A stretch of 54,480 nucleotides of DNA, from the NCBI GenBank assembly GCA_040400005.1, contig JBBARC010000017.1, forward strand, positions 1 through 54,480, written 5' to 3'. The notes below the pieces were generated by a model. That model was not told the origin of the DNA. It did no database searches and saw nothing but the letters and a program-made list of their open reading frames with translations. The translations under genes and the position numbers were made by a program. Each line of letters begins with the position of its first letter. Within the stretch, counting starts at the first letter, position 1. Positions 1-8,349 of the stretch are shown in pieces. The stretch is from JBBARC01 sp040400005. GTDB lineage: Bacteria; Pseudomonadota; Alphaproteobacteria; Acetobacterales; Acetobacteraceae.

Positions 1-3
1 GGT

Positions 4-58
4 CCTGCTGGCCCAGGGGGCTTGGGAGTTACTCTTTTTCTTCAGAAAAAGAAGAGTC
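4..58. repeat. PAL-C palindromic element, one end
   Basis: A hairpin with arms ACTCTTTTTC and GAAAAAGAAGAGT lies directly behind the recG stop codon, preceded by a GGCCCAGGGGG block that matches the loop of other PAL-C copies. The rest of the element lies outside or is absent. Its A/T-rich stem beside the recG end suits a terminator, which is inference. Confidence 0.7.
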
Positions 59-71
59 TATTGCCCTGGCC

Positions 72-2207
72 TCAACCCGCGCCGGTATTGCGCAACGCCT
101 CGCCGCGCTCGAACAGGCGCAGTAGCAGGCGTACGGCCAAGCCGCGCGGGGTGGTCAGTTTTGGGTCGCGTTCCAGCAGCAGGGCGGCATCCTGGTGCGC
201 CATGCGCAACAGGCCTTCGTGTTCCACCGGGTCTGCCAGGCGCCAGCCCGGTTGCCCCGATTGGCGCTTGCCCAGTGCGTCGCCGCCGCCGCGTATCCTA
301 AAATCCTCATCCGCAATCACAAACCCATCATCGGTATCGCGCAGCAAGGTTAAACGTTTGCGCGCGGTTTCGCCCAGCGCCTCGTCGTGCAGCAGCAGGC
401 AGTAACTGGCGGCGTGCCCCCGCCCAACCCGGCCGCGCAGTTGGTGCAGTTGCGCCAGGCCAAAGCGTTCGGCGTGTTCAATCACCATAACGTTGGCTTG
501 CGGCACATCCACCCCCACTTCCACCACCGTGGTTGCCACCAGCAGGCGGGTGCGGCCGGCGGCGAAATCGGCAATGGCGCCTTCGCGCTGGGCGGTATCC
601 TGCTGGCCATGCGCCAGCCCCACCTGGTTGCCAAAGCGGCGGCGTAGCTCACCAAAGCGGGCCACGGCCGCGGCCACATCCAGCACCGCACTGTCGTTGA
701 CCAGCGGGCACACCCAGTAAATCTGGTCGCCGCGGTCTAGCGCGCGGGCAATGGCGTCGGTTACCTCGGGCAATTGGCCAACGGCGTGCAGGGTGGTTTT
801 AATCTTTTGGCGGCCGGCGGGTTTTTCGGCCAGGCGGCTGACCGCCATTTCGCCCCATTGCGTTAACAGCAGCGTGCGCGGAATGGGGGTTGCGGTCATG
901 ATCAGCACGTCGGCGGTATCGCCTTTGGCCCCCAGCGATAGGCGCTGATCGACGCCAAAGCGGTGCTGTTCGTCGATCACCGCCAGCGCCAAATCGCGAA
1001 ACGCCACGTTATCCTGAAATAAGGCATGCGTGCCAATAACAATGGGGATGCGCCCGGTTTGTAAGCCCAGCAGCACGTTGCGTCGCGTCACCCCCTTAAC
1101 CGATCCAGTCAGTAGCGCCACCGGCACCGGGCAGATTTTGGTCAGCGTCCGGTGGTGCTGGCGCGCCAAAGTTTCGGTCGGCGCCATTAAGGCTGCTTGG
1201 GCGCCGGCTTCCACCGCGCGCAGCATGGCCATCACCGCCACCAGGGTTTTGCCCGATCCCACATCGCCCTGCAGCAGCCGCAGCATGCGCCGCGGGGCGG
1301 CTAGATCGGCATCAATGTCGGCCAAGGCTGCGGTTTGGGCGGCGGTTAAGGCGTGGCCAAAGCGGGTGAGGGCGGTTGCGCGCAAGGCGCCATCGCCCAG
1401 CAAGGCGCGGCCGGGGCGGGCGCGGGCGCGGCGGCGGTGCCAGGATACCGCCACCTGGTGGGCCAACAATTCATCATACGCCAGGCGCGCGCGCGGTTCG
1501 GGGCCGGGCAGGGCGCGCGGGCTGTGCAGGGCCAGCAAGGCCTCGGCGAAGCTCGGCCAGCGTTCGCGTTTTACCAAGGTGGGATCGTGCCATTCAGGCA
1601 AATCGGGGATCCGCGCCAAACTTTGCGTTAACGCCCCGCGCAACTGGCTGGGGTATAGGCCGGCTGTCAGCGGCCAGGCCGGTTCGATCGGGGGAATCGC
1701 TTCCGGCCGATCCGCCGCCACTAGGTACTCGGGGTGCGATATGGTGATGCGGTCGCGGTAGCGTTCCACTTTGCCCGACACCAGCATGCGGCTGCCGGGC
1801 AACAACGCGCGGGCACGGGCGGGGCTGAAAAACACGATTTCGGCAAAGCCGCTGCCATCGGTGATCACCACGCGCCAGGGCTGGCGGGCGCTAGCCGGGG
1901 CGTCGATTTTGACCACATCCACTTCTAGCGTGGCGATCTGGTCCGGCGTACCGCTTGCAATCAGCTCGCCGATGGTGGGGCGGGCACGGCGATCAATAAA
2001 ATTACCGGGCAGATGAAACAGCAAATCCAGCACCGTGGTGCCACCGGTTACGCGCGCCAATTTTTCGGCCATGGCGGGGCCAACGCGCGCCAGCGTGGTT
2101 TGGGCGGCCATTAGCGGGGCAAGCGTCTCTGCATCGCTGACCGGCTTATCTGCGGGCGTGGGTGGGGTGGCATCGGGCACGGCACCGCTATATGTCAGGC
2201 GCATCAT
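72..2207 (-). CDS. recG: ATP-dependent DNA helicase RecG
   Basis: RecG is a cytoplasmic superfamily 2 helicase that regresses stalled replication forks and branch-migrates Holliday junctions. The 711-residue product has the N-terminal wedge/OB region, Walker A GDVGSGKT, a DEQH box (VIDEQHRFGVDQR), TATPIPRT motif III and the helicase motif HQLRGRVGRG. Length is close to the family norm (about 690). The start at 2207 is chosen because a GGGGAGG ribosome site lies 8 bases upstream on the minus strand; a further upstream in-frame ATG would run inside sdhE and add a low-complexity Arg-rich tail. The ATG overlaps the sdhE ATG on the opposite strand. Confidence 0.96.
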   Translation of the reverse strand: MMRLTYSGAVPDATPPTPADKPVSDAETLAPLMAAQTTLARVGPAMAEKLARVTGGTTVLDLLFHLPGNFIDRRARPTIGELIASGTPDQIATLEVDVVKIDAPASARQPWRVVITDGSGFAEIVFFSPARARALLPGSRMLVSGKVERYRDRITISHPEYLVAADRPEAIPPIEPAWPLTAGLYPSQLRGALTQSLARIPDLPEWHDPTLVKRERWPSFAEALLALHSPRALPGPEPRARLAYDELLAHQVAVSWHRRRARARPGRALLGDGALRATALTRFGHALTAAQTAALADIDADLAAPRRMLRLLQGDVGSGKTLVAVMAMLRAVEAGAQAALMAPTETLARQHHRTLTKICPVPVALLTGSVKGVTRRNVLLGLQTGRIPIVIGTHALFQDNVAFRDLALAVIDEQHRFGVDQRLSLGAKGDTADVLIMTATPIPRTLLLTQWGEMAVSRLAEKPAGRQKIKTTLHAVGQLPEVTDAIARALDRGDQIYWVCPLVNDSAVLDVAAAVARFGELRRRFGNQVGLAHGQQDTAQREGAIADFAAGRTRLLVATTVVEVGVDVPQANVMVIEHAERFGLAQLHQLRGRVGRGHAASYCLLLHDEALGETARKRLTLLRDTDDGFVIADEDFRIRGGGDALGKRQSGQPGWRLADPVEHEGLLRMAHQDAALLLERDPKLTTPRGLAVRLLLRLFERGEALRNTGAG

Positions 2208-2493
2208 GAGTGAAACCTCCCCGCCTCGCGACCCTGAAACACGGCGCCGCCGTTTGCTGTTCCGCGCCGAACATCGCGGCACCAAAGAATGTGATTTGCT
2301 GATCGGCGGCTATGTTGCCGCCCGGCTGGCGGATTTCAGTGCCGCCGAGATGGACGAGCTAGAAGCCATCATGGCGCTGCCCGACCCGGTGCTGGCCGAT
2401 TGGCTGACCGGGCGGCGTGAGATCCCCGATGATGTGCCGTTTCCGATGTTGCGGATGATGCGTGCGGCGGCCGTGGAACGCACAGGGCGTTGA
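2206..2493 (+). CDS. sdhE: FAD assembly factor SdhE
   Basis: SdhE (DUF339/YgfY) promotes covalent flavinylation of the succinate dehydrogenase flavoprotein subunit. The 95-residue product carries the RGTKE motif (RGxxE of the family) after a basic RRRRLLFRAEH stretch, followed by the five-helix core ending in PDDVPFPMLRMMRA. It begins with ATG overlapping the divergent recG start and its last codon overlaps the TTG start of mfd, so sdhE and mfd should be co-transcribed and translationally coupled. The ribosome site is weak (AGG). Confidence 0.93.
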   Translation: MSETSPPRDPETRRRRLLFRAEHRGTKECDLLIGGYVAARLADFSAAEMDELEAIMALPDPVLADWLTGRREIPDDVPFPMLRMMRAAAVERTGR

Positions 2494-5400
2494 GTATTTT
2501 ACCGGTTTATGGTGCGCCCGAGGGTGTAGATGCGCTGCTGTTGGCGCGGCGTGTGGCGGAAACCACAGCGCCGGTGCTGCATATTGCCCGAGATGATCAG
2601 CGATTGCAGGCGCTATCGGATTTGCTGGGGTTTTTTGCGCCGCACATCACGGTGCTGCGCTTTCCCGGCTGGGATTGTTTGCCGTACGATCGGGCATCAC
2701 CGAGCAACGCTGTGGTCGCCGAACGCATCGCCACCTTATCCGCGCTGCTAAACCCGCCTGCGGCCAAAATGATTGTGCTGACCACAGCGGCCGCCATTGC
2801 GCAGCGCGTGCCGCCGCGGGTTTCGTTTTCGGAAACTAGCTTGTCGGTGAGCGTTGGCAGTGTAGTGCTGCCGGAGAAGCTTGCGGCGTTTTTGCAAGCG
2901 CGCGGCTATAACCGCACTGATACGGTGATGGAGCCTGGCGAATACGCCATGCGCGGCGGTATTATAGATATCTACCCGGCCGGCGAGCCGGAGCCGGTGC
3001 GGATGGATTTGTTTGGCGATACGGTGGAAACCATTCGCCGCTTCGATCCAGAAACCCAGCGCAGCAGCAGCAAAGATACCAAATTCGAAATTCGCCCGAT
3101 ATCGGAAGTGCCGCTAGATGCGGCCTCCATCGCGCTGTTTCGCGCAGCCTACCGCGAACGCTTTGGCCTGGCTGCCAGTGGCGATGCGCTGTACGAAGCG
3201 GTATCAGCCGGGCGGCGGATGGCCGGCATGGAGCATTTTGCCCCACTGTTTTTTGCCCGCATGGAAAATTTGCGCGACTATTTGCCGGATGCGGCCTTAA
3301 GCCTTGATCACCAGATTGATACCGCGTTTGCCGCGCGGTTAGAGATGATCGAGGACCATGCGCAAGCCCGCCGGGCGCCGCCGCGCGATGGCGAGGCCGC
3401 TTACCGGCCATTGCCGCCCGAGCTGCATTTTGTCGGTGCCGCTGAAATTGATACTTTGCTGGCAGCACCGTTAACATCGATGTTTGTGCCGTTTTCTAAG
3501 CCTGATGGTGGCGAGGGGATTGATGCAGGCGGGCGGCCGGGGCCGCTGTTTGCCGCCCACGGGGTGGCGGTTACCGCCAACCCGATTGACCAGTTCGCCG
3601 CCCAGGTTGCCAAATGGGCAGAGGGTAAACGCCGCACGCTGATCGCTGCGTGGTCGCGCGGGTCGCGATCGCGGCTGGTCAGTGTGCTGCGCGATCATGG
3701 CGTGGCAGTGATCGAGGCCGATGATTGGGCCCAGGCCAAACGCGGCCATGGCAAAGCGGTGTGCGTGTTTGCCCAACCCATAGAACGTGGGTTTCTGTTT
3801 GATAATTTCGCCATTGTTGGCGAACAGGATCTGCTGGGTGAACGCATCGCCCGGCCGCCAAAACGGCGCAAACGGGCCGATCAGTTTATTGCCGATGCCA
3901 CCGAAATTGCCGAAGGTGATTTGGTCGTGCACCAGGATTACGGCATTGGCCGTTACGAGGGGCTGGAAAAAGTCACCGCCGGTGGCGCGCCGCATGATTG
4001 TTTGCGGTTGCTGTACGATGGCGAGCAAAAGCTGTTTTTGCCCGTAGAAAATATCGAACTCTTGTCGCGCTATGGATCGGAAACCGGCGGCGTGGCGCTC
4101 GATCGGTTGGGGGGCGCATCCTGGCAGAACCGTAAAGCGCGGATGAAAGATCGCATCCGCGAAATGGCCGGGCAGCTTATTCGCATCGCCGCCGAACGCC
4201 GGGTGCGCGAAGCGCCGGCGGTTATGCCGCCCGAAGGCGCCTGGGACGAATTCTGCGCGCGCTTCCCGTTTGTGGAAACCGAAGACCAAACCCGCGCCAT
4301 TGCCGATGTGCTGGAAGATTTGGCCAGTGGCCGGCCAATGGACCGGCTGATTTGCGGCGATGTTGGCTTTGGCAAAACCGAAGTGGCCCTACGCGCCGCC
4401 TTTGCCGTTGCCATGACCGGCGCGCAAGTGGCCGTGGTCGTGCCAACCACCTTGCTGGCCCGCCAGCATTACCGAACTTTTCGCGCCCGCTTTGAAGGGT
4501 TGCCAATTAACGTGGCCCAGCTATCGCGCATGGTGACCGCCAAAGACGCCACCGAGATTCGCAAGGGCTTGACCAACGGCCAGGTCAATATCGTCATTGG
4601 CACCCATGCGTTGCTGGCCAAATCGATTGATTTTGCCGATATCGGGCTGCTGGTGGTCGATGAAGAACAGCATTTTGGCGTCGGCCACAAAGAACGTTTG
4701 AAAGCGTTGCGCGCCGAAGTGCATGTTTTAACGCTAACCGCCACGCCCATTCCGCGCACCTTGCAATTGGCCCTCACCGGCGTGCGCGAGATGAGCATTA
4801 TCGCAACGCCGCCGGCCGATCGCATGGCCGTGCGCACCTTCATTATGCCGTTCGATCACGTGGTGCTGCGCGAAGCCATTCAACGCGAACGCTTCCGCGG
4901 TGGCCAGGTGTTTTGTGTTGCACCGCGCATTGAAGATTTGCCCAAACTGGCCGCACGCCTAGCCGAAATTGTGCCCGAAGCGCGCGTGGTGGAAGCCCAT
5001 GGCAGGCTAACCCCGACCGAGCTGGAACGGGTGATGACCGAGTTCGGTGATGGTAAATACGATATTTTGCTGTCCACCAACATCGTGGAAAGCGGGCTGG
5101 ATATGCCGGCGGTCAATACGCTGATTATCCATCGGGCAGATCTGTTTGGCCTAGGCCAACTATACCAACTGCGCGGCCGCGTCGGCCGCGGCAAGCAGCG
5201 TGGCTATGCCTATCTCACCTGGCCACCCGGCACCCGGCTTTCGGCTGCTGCCAACAAACGGTTGGAAGTGATGCAAACGCTGGATACGCTGGGCGCGGGC
5301 TTTACGCTGGCCTCGCACGATCTGGATATTCGCGGCGCCGGCAATTTGCTGGGTGATGAACAATCCGGCCATATTCGCGAAGTGGGCATCGAGCTTTATC

Positions 5401-5927
5401 AGCAAATGCTGGAAGATGCCGTCGCCGATCTCGGCAACGATCCTAACCGCGCCCTGCACGCCCAACGCGATTGGACCCCCACCATAAACCTCGGCCTGCC
5501 GGTGCTCATCGCCGAGGAGTACGTGCGCGACTTGCCCGTGCGCCTCGGCCTCTATCGGCGCATCAGCAATTTGGCCACCGACGCCGAAACCGAAGCCATG
5601 GCCGCCGAGCTGGTTGATCGCTTTGGCCCGGTGCCGGCGGAGGTGGAAAACCTGCTCGACGTGATGCGCATAAAACGCGCCTGCCGCGCGGCCGGTGTGG
5701 AAAAACTCGAGGCTGGCCCAAAAGGCATCGTGTTTCAGTTCCGCGGTAACGCATTTGTGAACCCCGCCGGATTGGTCGCCTGGCTCGGCACACAAAAAGG
5801 CGCCGTACGCCTCCGCCCCGACCACAAACTCGCGCTCGTCCGCGACATGCCCCTCCCCCTACGCGTCCGCACCGCCCGCGACATGCTAGCTGCCCTGGTA
5901 CGTGTAGCGTTATTGCCGGCACGATAA
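2490..5927 (+). CDS. mfd: Transcription-repair coupling factor Mfd
   Basis: Mfd removes RNA polymerase stalled at lesions and recruits UvrA. The 1145-residue protein has the UvrB-like N-terminal module (PGWDCLPYDRASPSN), the CarD-like RNA polymerase-interacting domain (EGDLVVHQDYGIGRYEGL, about residues 470-490), Walker A GDVGFGKTE near residue 623, the DEEQHFGVGHKE box near 724, TATPIPRT, QLRGRVGRG and the C-terminal TRCF domain. The start codon is TTG at 2490, sharing bases with the sdhE TGA stop (TTGA), a typical coupling arrangement. Codon choice moves from G/T-ending in the first half to C-ending at the 3' end. Confidence 0.97.
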   Translation: MSILPVYGAPEGVDALLLARRVAETTAPVLHIARDDQRLQALSDLLGFFAPHITVLRFPGWDCLPYDRASPSNAVVAERIATLSALLNPPAAKMIVLTTAAAIAQRVPPRVSFSETSLSVSVGSVVLPEKLAAFLQARGYNRTDTVMEPGEYAMRGGIIDIYPAGEPEPVRMDLFGDTVETIRRFDPETQRSSSKDTKFEIRPISEVPLDAASIALFRAAYRERFGLAASGDALYEAVSAGRRMAGMEHFAPLFFARMENLRDYLPDAALSLDHQIDTAFAARLEMIEDHAQARRAPPRDGEAAYRPLPPELHFVGAAEIDTLLAAPLTSMFVPFSKPDGGEGIDAGGRPGPLFAAHGVAVTANPIDQFAAQVAKWAEGKRRTLIAAWSRGSRSRLVSVLRDHGVAVIEADDWAQAKRGHGKAVCVFAQPIERGFLFDNFAIVGEQDLLGERIARPPKRRKRADQFIADATEIAEGDLVVHQDYGIGRYEGLEKVTAGGAPHDCLRLLYDGEQKLFLPVENIELLSRYGSETGGVALDRLGGASWQNRKARMKDRIREMAGQLIRIAAERRVREAPAVMPPEGAWDEFCARFPFVETEDQTRAIADVLEDLASGRPMDRLICGDVGFGKTEVALRAAFAVAMTGAQVAVVVPTTLLARQHYRTFRARFEGLPINVAQLSRMVTAKDATEIRKGLTNGQVNIVIGTHALLAKSIDFADIGLLVVDEEQHFGVGHKERLKALRAEVHVLTLTATPIPRTLQLALTGVREMSIIATPPADRMAVRTFIMPFDHVVLREAIQRERFRGGQVFCVAPRIEDLPKLAARLAEIVPEARVVEAHGRLTPTELERVMTEFGDGKYDILLSTNIVESGLDMPAVNTLIIHRADLFGLGQLYQLRGRVGRGKQRGYAYLTWPPGTRLSAAANKRLEVMQTLDTLGAGFTLASHDLDIRGAGNLLGDEQSGHIREVGIELYQQMLEDAVADLGNDPNRALHAQRDWTPTINLGLPVLIAEEYVRDLPVRLGLYRRISNLATDAETEAMAAELVDRFGPVPAEVENLLDVMRIKRACRAAGVEKLEAGPKGIVFQFRGNAFVNPAGLVAWLGTQKGAVRLRPDHKLALVRDMPLPLRVRTARDMLAALVRVALLPAR

Positions 5928-6315
5928 TGGGCTAAGGCTTAAGGCTGGACCTAAGATAAAGTAAGGCTGGTGGGGCGGCCCGGTGCGCAGAACGCCTTCG
6001 CGTGACGCTCCACCAGCCTTTTCTTCGCCTTGCCTTCGCCTTGGCCTTACCTCAGGCCGCGTATTCTTTGGGTGTTTGGCGCCGGAAATGCCTGTGTGCG
6101 CTGCACAAGGTGCTTGGGCGCTAATAATTTGATCACATTTGAGGTTGCGCGGCAGGGTGTTGCACGCTTAACGTGTGTTCCATCGTTGCTGGGATTTGCG
6201 TGCAGAATGCCTTCACTGGCCGGGGCGCGCGGACGGGCACGGAGTTGGGGAGGGAGTACCGGCATGGCACTCTCGCAATCATATTCGCCAATGTGCGAAC
6301 TCGGAGGCAGACCAC
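5928..6315. other. Intergenic region after mfd
   Basis: A 388-base gap. It holds a short PAL-A copy (5963-6020) and, at 6302-6310, the GGAGG ribosome site of the next gene. I see no coding potential in the remainder. Confidence 0.6.
5963..6020. repeat. PAL-A palindrome, minimal copy
   Basis: Arms AAGGCTGGTGGGGC and GCTCCACCAGCCTT form a 14-base stem with one G-T pair around a loop of about 30 bases. The arms equal the outer ends of the full-size PAL-A copies at 11551 and 30990, but the inner GCCGCCCCCC stem and the usual loop are missing. It stands behind mfd and probably ends its transcript. Confidence 0.8.
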
Positions 6316-8151
6316 GTGATTAATCGGATAAAGATCGCCCTTTGCGGCGCGACCATGCTGGCGGGCATTTCCGCTGGCGCTCAGGCGTCACCTGTGGCGG
6401 TTAGCCGTGCGGTGGGGCATGTGTCGGTGATTGGCACGATCAATCTTGCGCAACTGGCGGCAGGCGGCGGCGGCGGTATTGTGCCCGATGCGGCCACCGC
6501 ACAACGCGCGGCAGCGCCCGAGGCACGGCTGCGGCCGTATCTGCAGTTTCCGCGGGCGCAGAGCGCGAGGGTTGCTGGCGAACTAGATGCGGCGGCAGCT
6601 TTAGCGCATTACGCAGGGTTAAAACCCACCGCCATTGTCCGGGCCGGCAGCCGCGCCAAGATCACGGGTTTTGATGGCATTAACCATGCCGATCAGCGCC
6701 TGATTGCCGATAACGGTAACCAGTTTAGTTTAGAACCGCCGGATCAGGGCTTGGCGGTGGGTAACGGCTACGTGCTGGAGACCGTGAACAACGCGCTGAT
6801 GGTGTTTGATAAAACTGGCAAGCCAATGCTGGCAGCACCGGTTTCGATGCATCGCTTTATGAACCAGGTATCGGAGATCAACCGTGCGGTGAGCCCGGTA
6901 CAATTTGGCCCGAGCCTGTCTGATCCGCGGGCGTATTATGATGCCGCGTCTAACCGCTGGTTTGTGGTGGAATGGGCGACGTTGAACGATGCCTCGGGCA
7001 ACCCGTATAATATTTCGGTGCAGTTTTTGGCGGTCAGCGCCAATGGCAACCCGACCGGAAGCTGGTCTATTCTGACGTTTGAGACGACCAACGCCAATGT
7101 CGCGAATTGCCCATGCTTGCCGGATTATCAGCAGTTAGGGATTGATGCCAACGGCATTTATATCAGCCATAATTTGTTTGGCATTGCCAACAGGGCCTAT
7201 GCGGGCACATCGATCTACGCGATTGGCAAGGCGGATTTGCTGGCGGGTAAGGCGCCGGCGTTGCTCGAGTTTCCAGTGCTGAAGAACGATTTTACCGTGC
7301 ACCCAACCCTGGTGCCGGCCGGTGGCGCGTATGCCAGCGAGGATAACGGCACCGAATACCTGCTGGAAAGTGTCGCTGATCTGACCAGCAGCGGTGTTGC
7401 CGACACGGTAAAGCTGTTTGCGATTGGCAATACGGCATCGCTGGGCACCGCAACGCCTGCGCTTACCTTGCAGAAGAAGCTGGTAAAAACACAAACCTAT
7501 GGCAACGCGCCGAATAGCGGGTTGCCCGATGTGTTTCAGAAAGATGGCAGCCGCCCGTTGGGTGGGCCGGCCGGGTTGAATGAAGCGGCGCCGCATTTGT
7601 CGGCGGGTGACGCGCGGATTGCCGGTGCGCCGATGTATGTGAATGGCCAGATTTGGGCGGCGATTGGCACAGCATTGCCATCGGCGCTGGTGCCTGGCGG
7701 TTATCACAATGGGGCGGCGTGGTTTGATATTGCCGCATCGGGCGGGGCATCTGCCTTGGCCGGTGTGGTAACGGCGCAGGGTATTGTGGCGCCGCCGGAA
7801 TTGACCAATCTGACCTACCCGGTGGTGGCGATGAACACCGCCGGTAAGGGCGTGTTGGGCGTAACCGTTGCTGGGCCAAAGATGTTTCCCAGCACCGGGG
7901 TGATTTCGCTATCTGCAACCGGCACTGGGCCAATTAAACTATCGGGGATGGGCGCACTGCCTGACGATGGGTTTACCGCCTACGTTGCCTATGGCGGCAC
8001 CGGCACCGGGCGGTGGGGCGATTACGCGGCATCAGCGGTGGATGCGGCTGGCGGTTTGTGGACGGCCAACGAGTATATTCCCGATACCACGGCGCGCCCG
8101 CGCAGTACGCTTGCGAATTGGGGCACGTATATTACGCGCTCGGCGCCGTAA
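6316..8151 (+). CDS. Exported protein of unknown function
   Basis: A 611-residue protein with a signal peptide (basic MINRIKIALC start, hydrophobic core, likely cleavage after AGAQA near residue 24). The body has repeated beta-propeller-like strings such as PDQGLAVGNGYVLETVNNALMV, FDKTGKPML and RAYYDAASNRWFVVEW, a pattern found in uncharacterised secreted proteins of proteobacteria. GTG at 6316 is chosen because GGAGG lies 8 bases upstream and the signal peptide begins there. It precedes an S53-fold secreted gene, separated by a terminator. No enzymatic motif is recognised. Confidence 0.8.
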   Translation: MINRIKIALCGATMLAGISAGAQASPVAVSRAVGHVSVIGTINLAQLAAGGGGGIVPDAATAQRAAAPEARLRPYLQFPRAQSARVAGELDAAAALAHYAGLKPTAIVRAGSRAKITGFDGINHADQRLIADNGNQFSLEPPDQGLAVGNGYVLETVNNALMVFDKTGKPMLAAPVSMHRFMNQVSEINRAVSPVQFGPSLSDPRAYYDAASNRWFVVEWATLNDASGNPYNISVQFLAVSANGNPTGSWSILTFETTNANVANCPCLPDYQQLGIDANGIYISHNLFGIANRAYAGTSIYAIGKADLLAGKAPALLEFPVLKNDFTVHPTLVPAGGAYASEDNGTEYLLESVADLTSSGVADTVKLFAIGNTASLGTATPALTLQKKLVKTQTYGNAPNSGLPDVFQKDGSRPLGGPAGLNEAAPHLSAGDARIAGAPMYVNGQIWAAIGTALPSALVPGGYHNGAAWFDIAASGGASALAGVVTAQGIVAPPELTNLTYPVVAMNTAGKGVLGVTVAGPKMFPSTGVISLSATGTGPIKLSGMGALPDDGFTAYVAYGGTGTGRWGDYAASAVDAAGGLWTANEYIPDTTARPRSTLANWGTYITRSAP

Positions 8152-8202
8152 GGCAGGGTGGTTCTAAGCTTGGCGTTTTAAGCCAAGGGGTAACAGAAGA
8201 AG

Positions 8203-8233
8203 CGGCTCACCTTTCGGGGTGGGCCGTTTTTTT
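8203..8233 (+). terminator. Rho-independent terminator
   Basis: A 9-base stem (CGGCTCACC with GGTGGGCCG, containing G-T pairs) around a short loop is followed by seven T. It lies 50 bases behind the exported protein gene, isolating it from the downstream S53-fold gene. Confidence 0.85.
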
Positions 8234-8349
8234 ATGTGCGTAGTGGGGCGCTGGAAACGGTTTGTTCAGGCGCGGGTCGCAATATGGCGCGGTCGGGCCC
8301 CAAGGTTTTGCGGGTGGCGATTAATGTCAGCTTAAGGGAACCCCGCCTG

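Noticed and set aside
3471..4289. 272-codon minus-strand frame inside mfd
   Set aside because: Antisense of the CarD-like and helicase parts of Mfd; no independent evidence.
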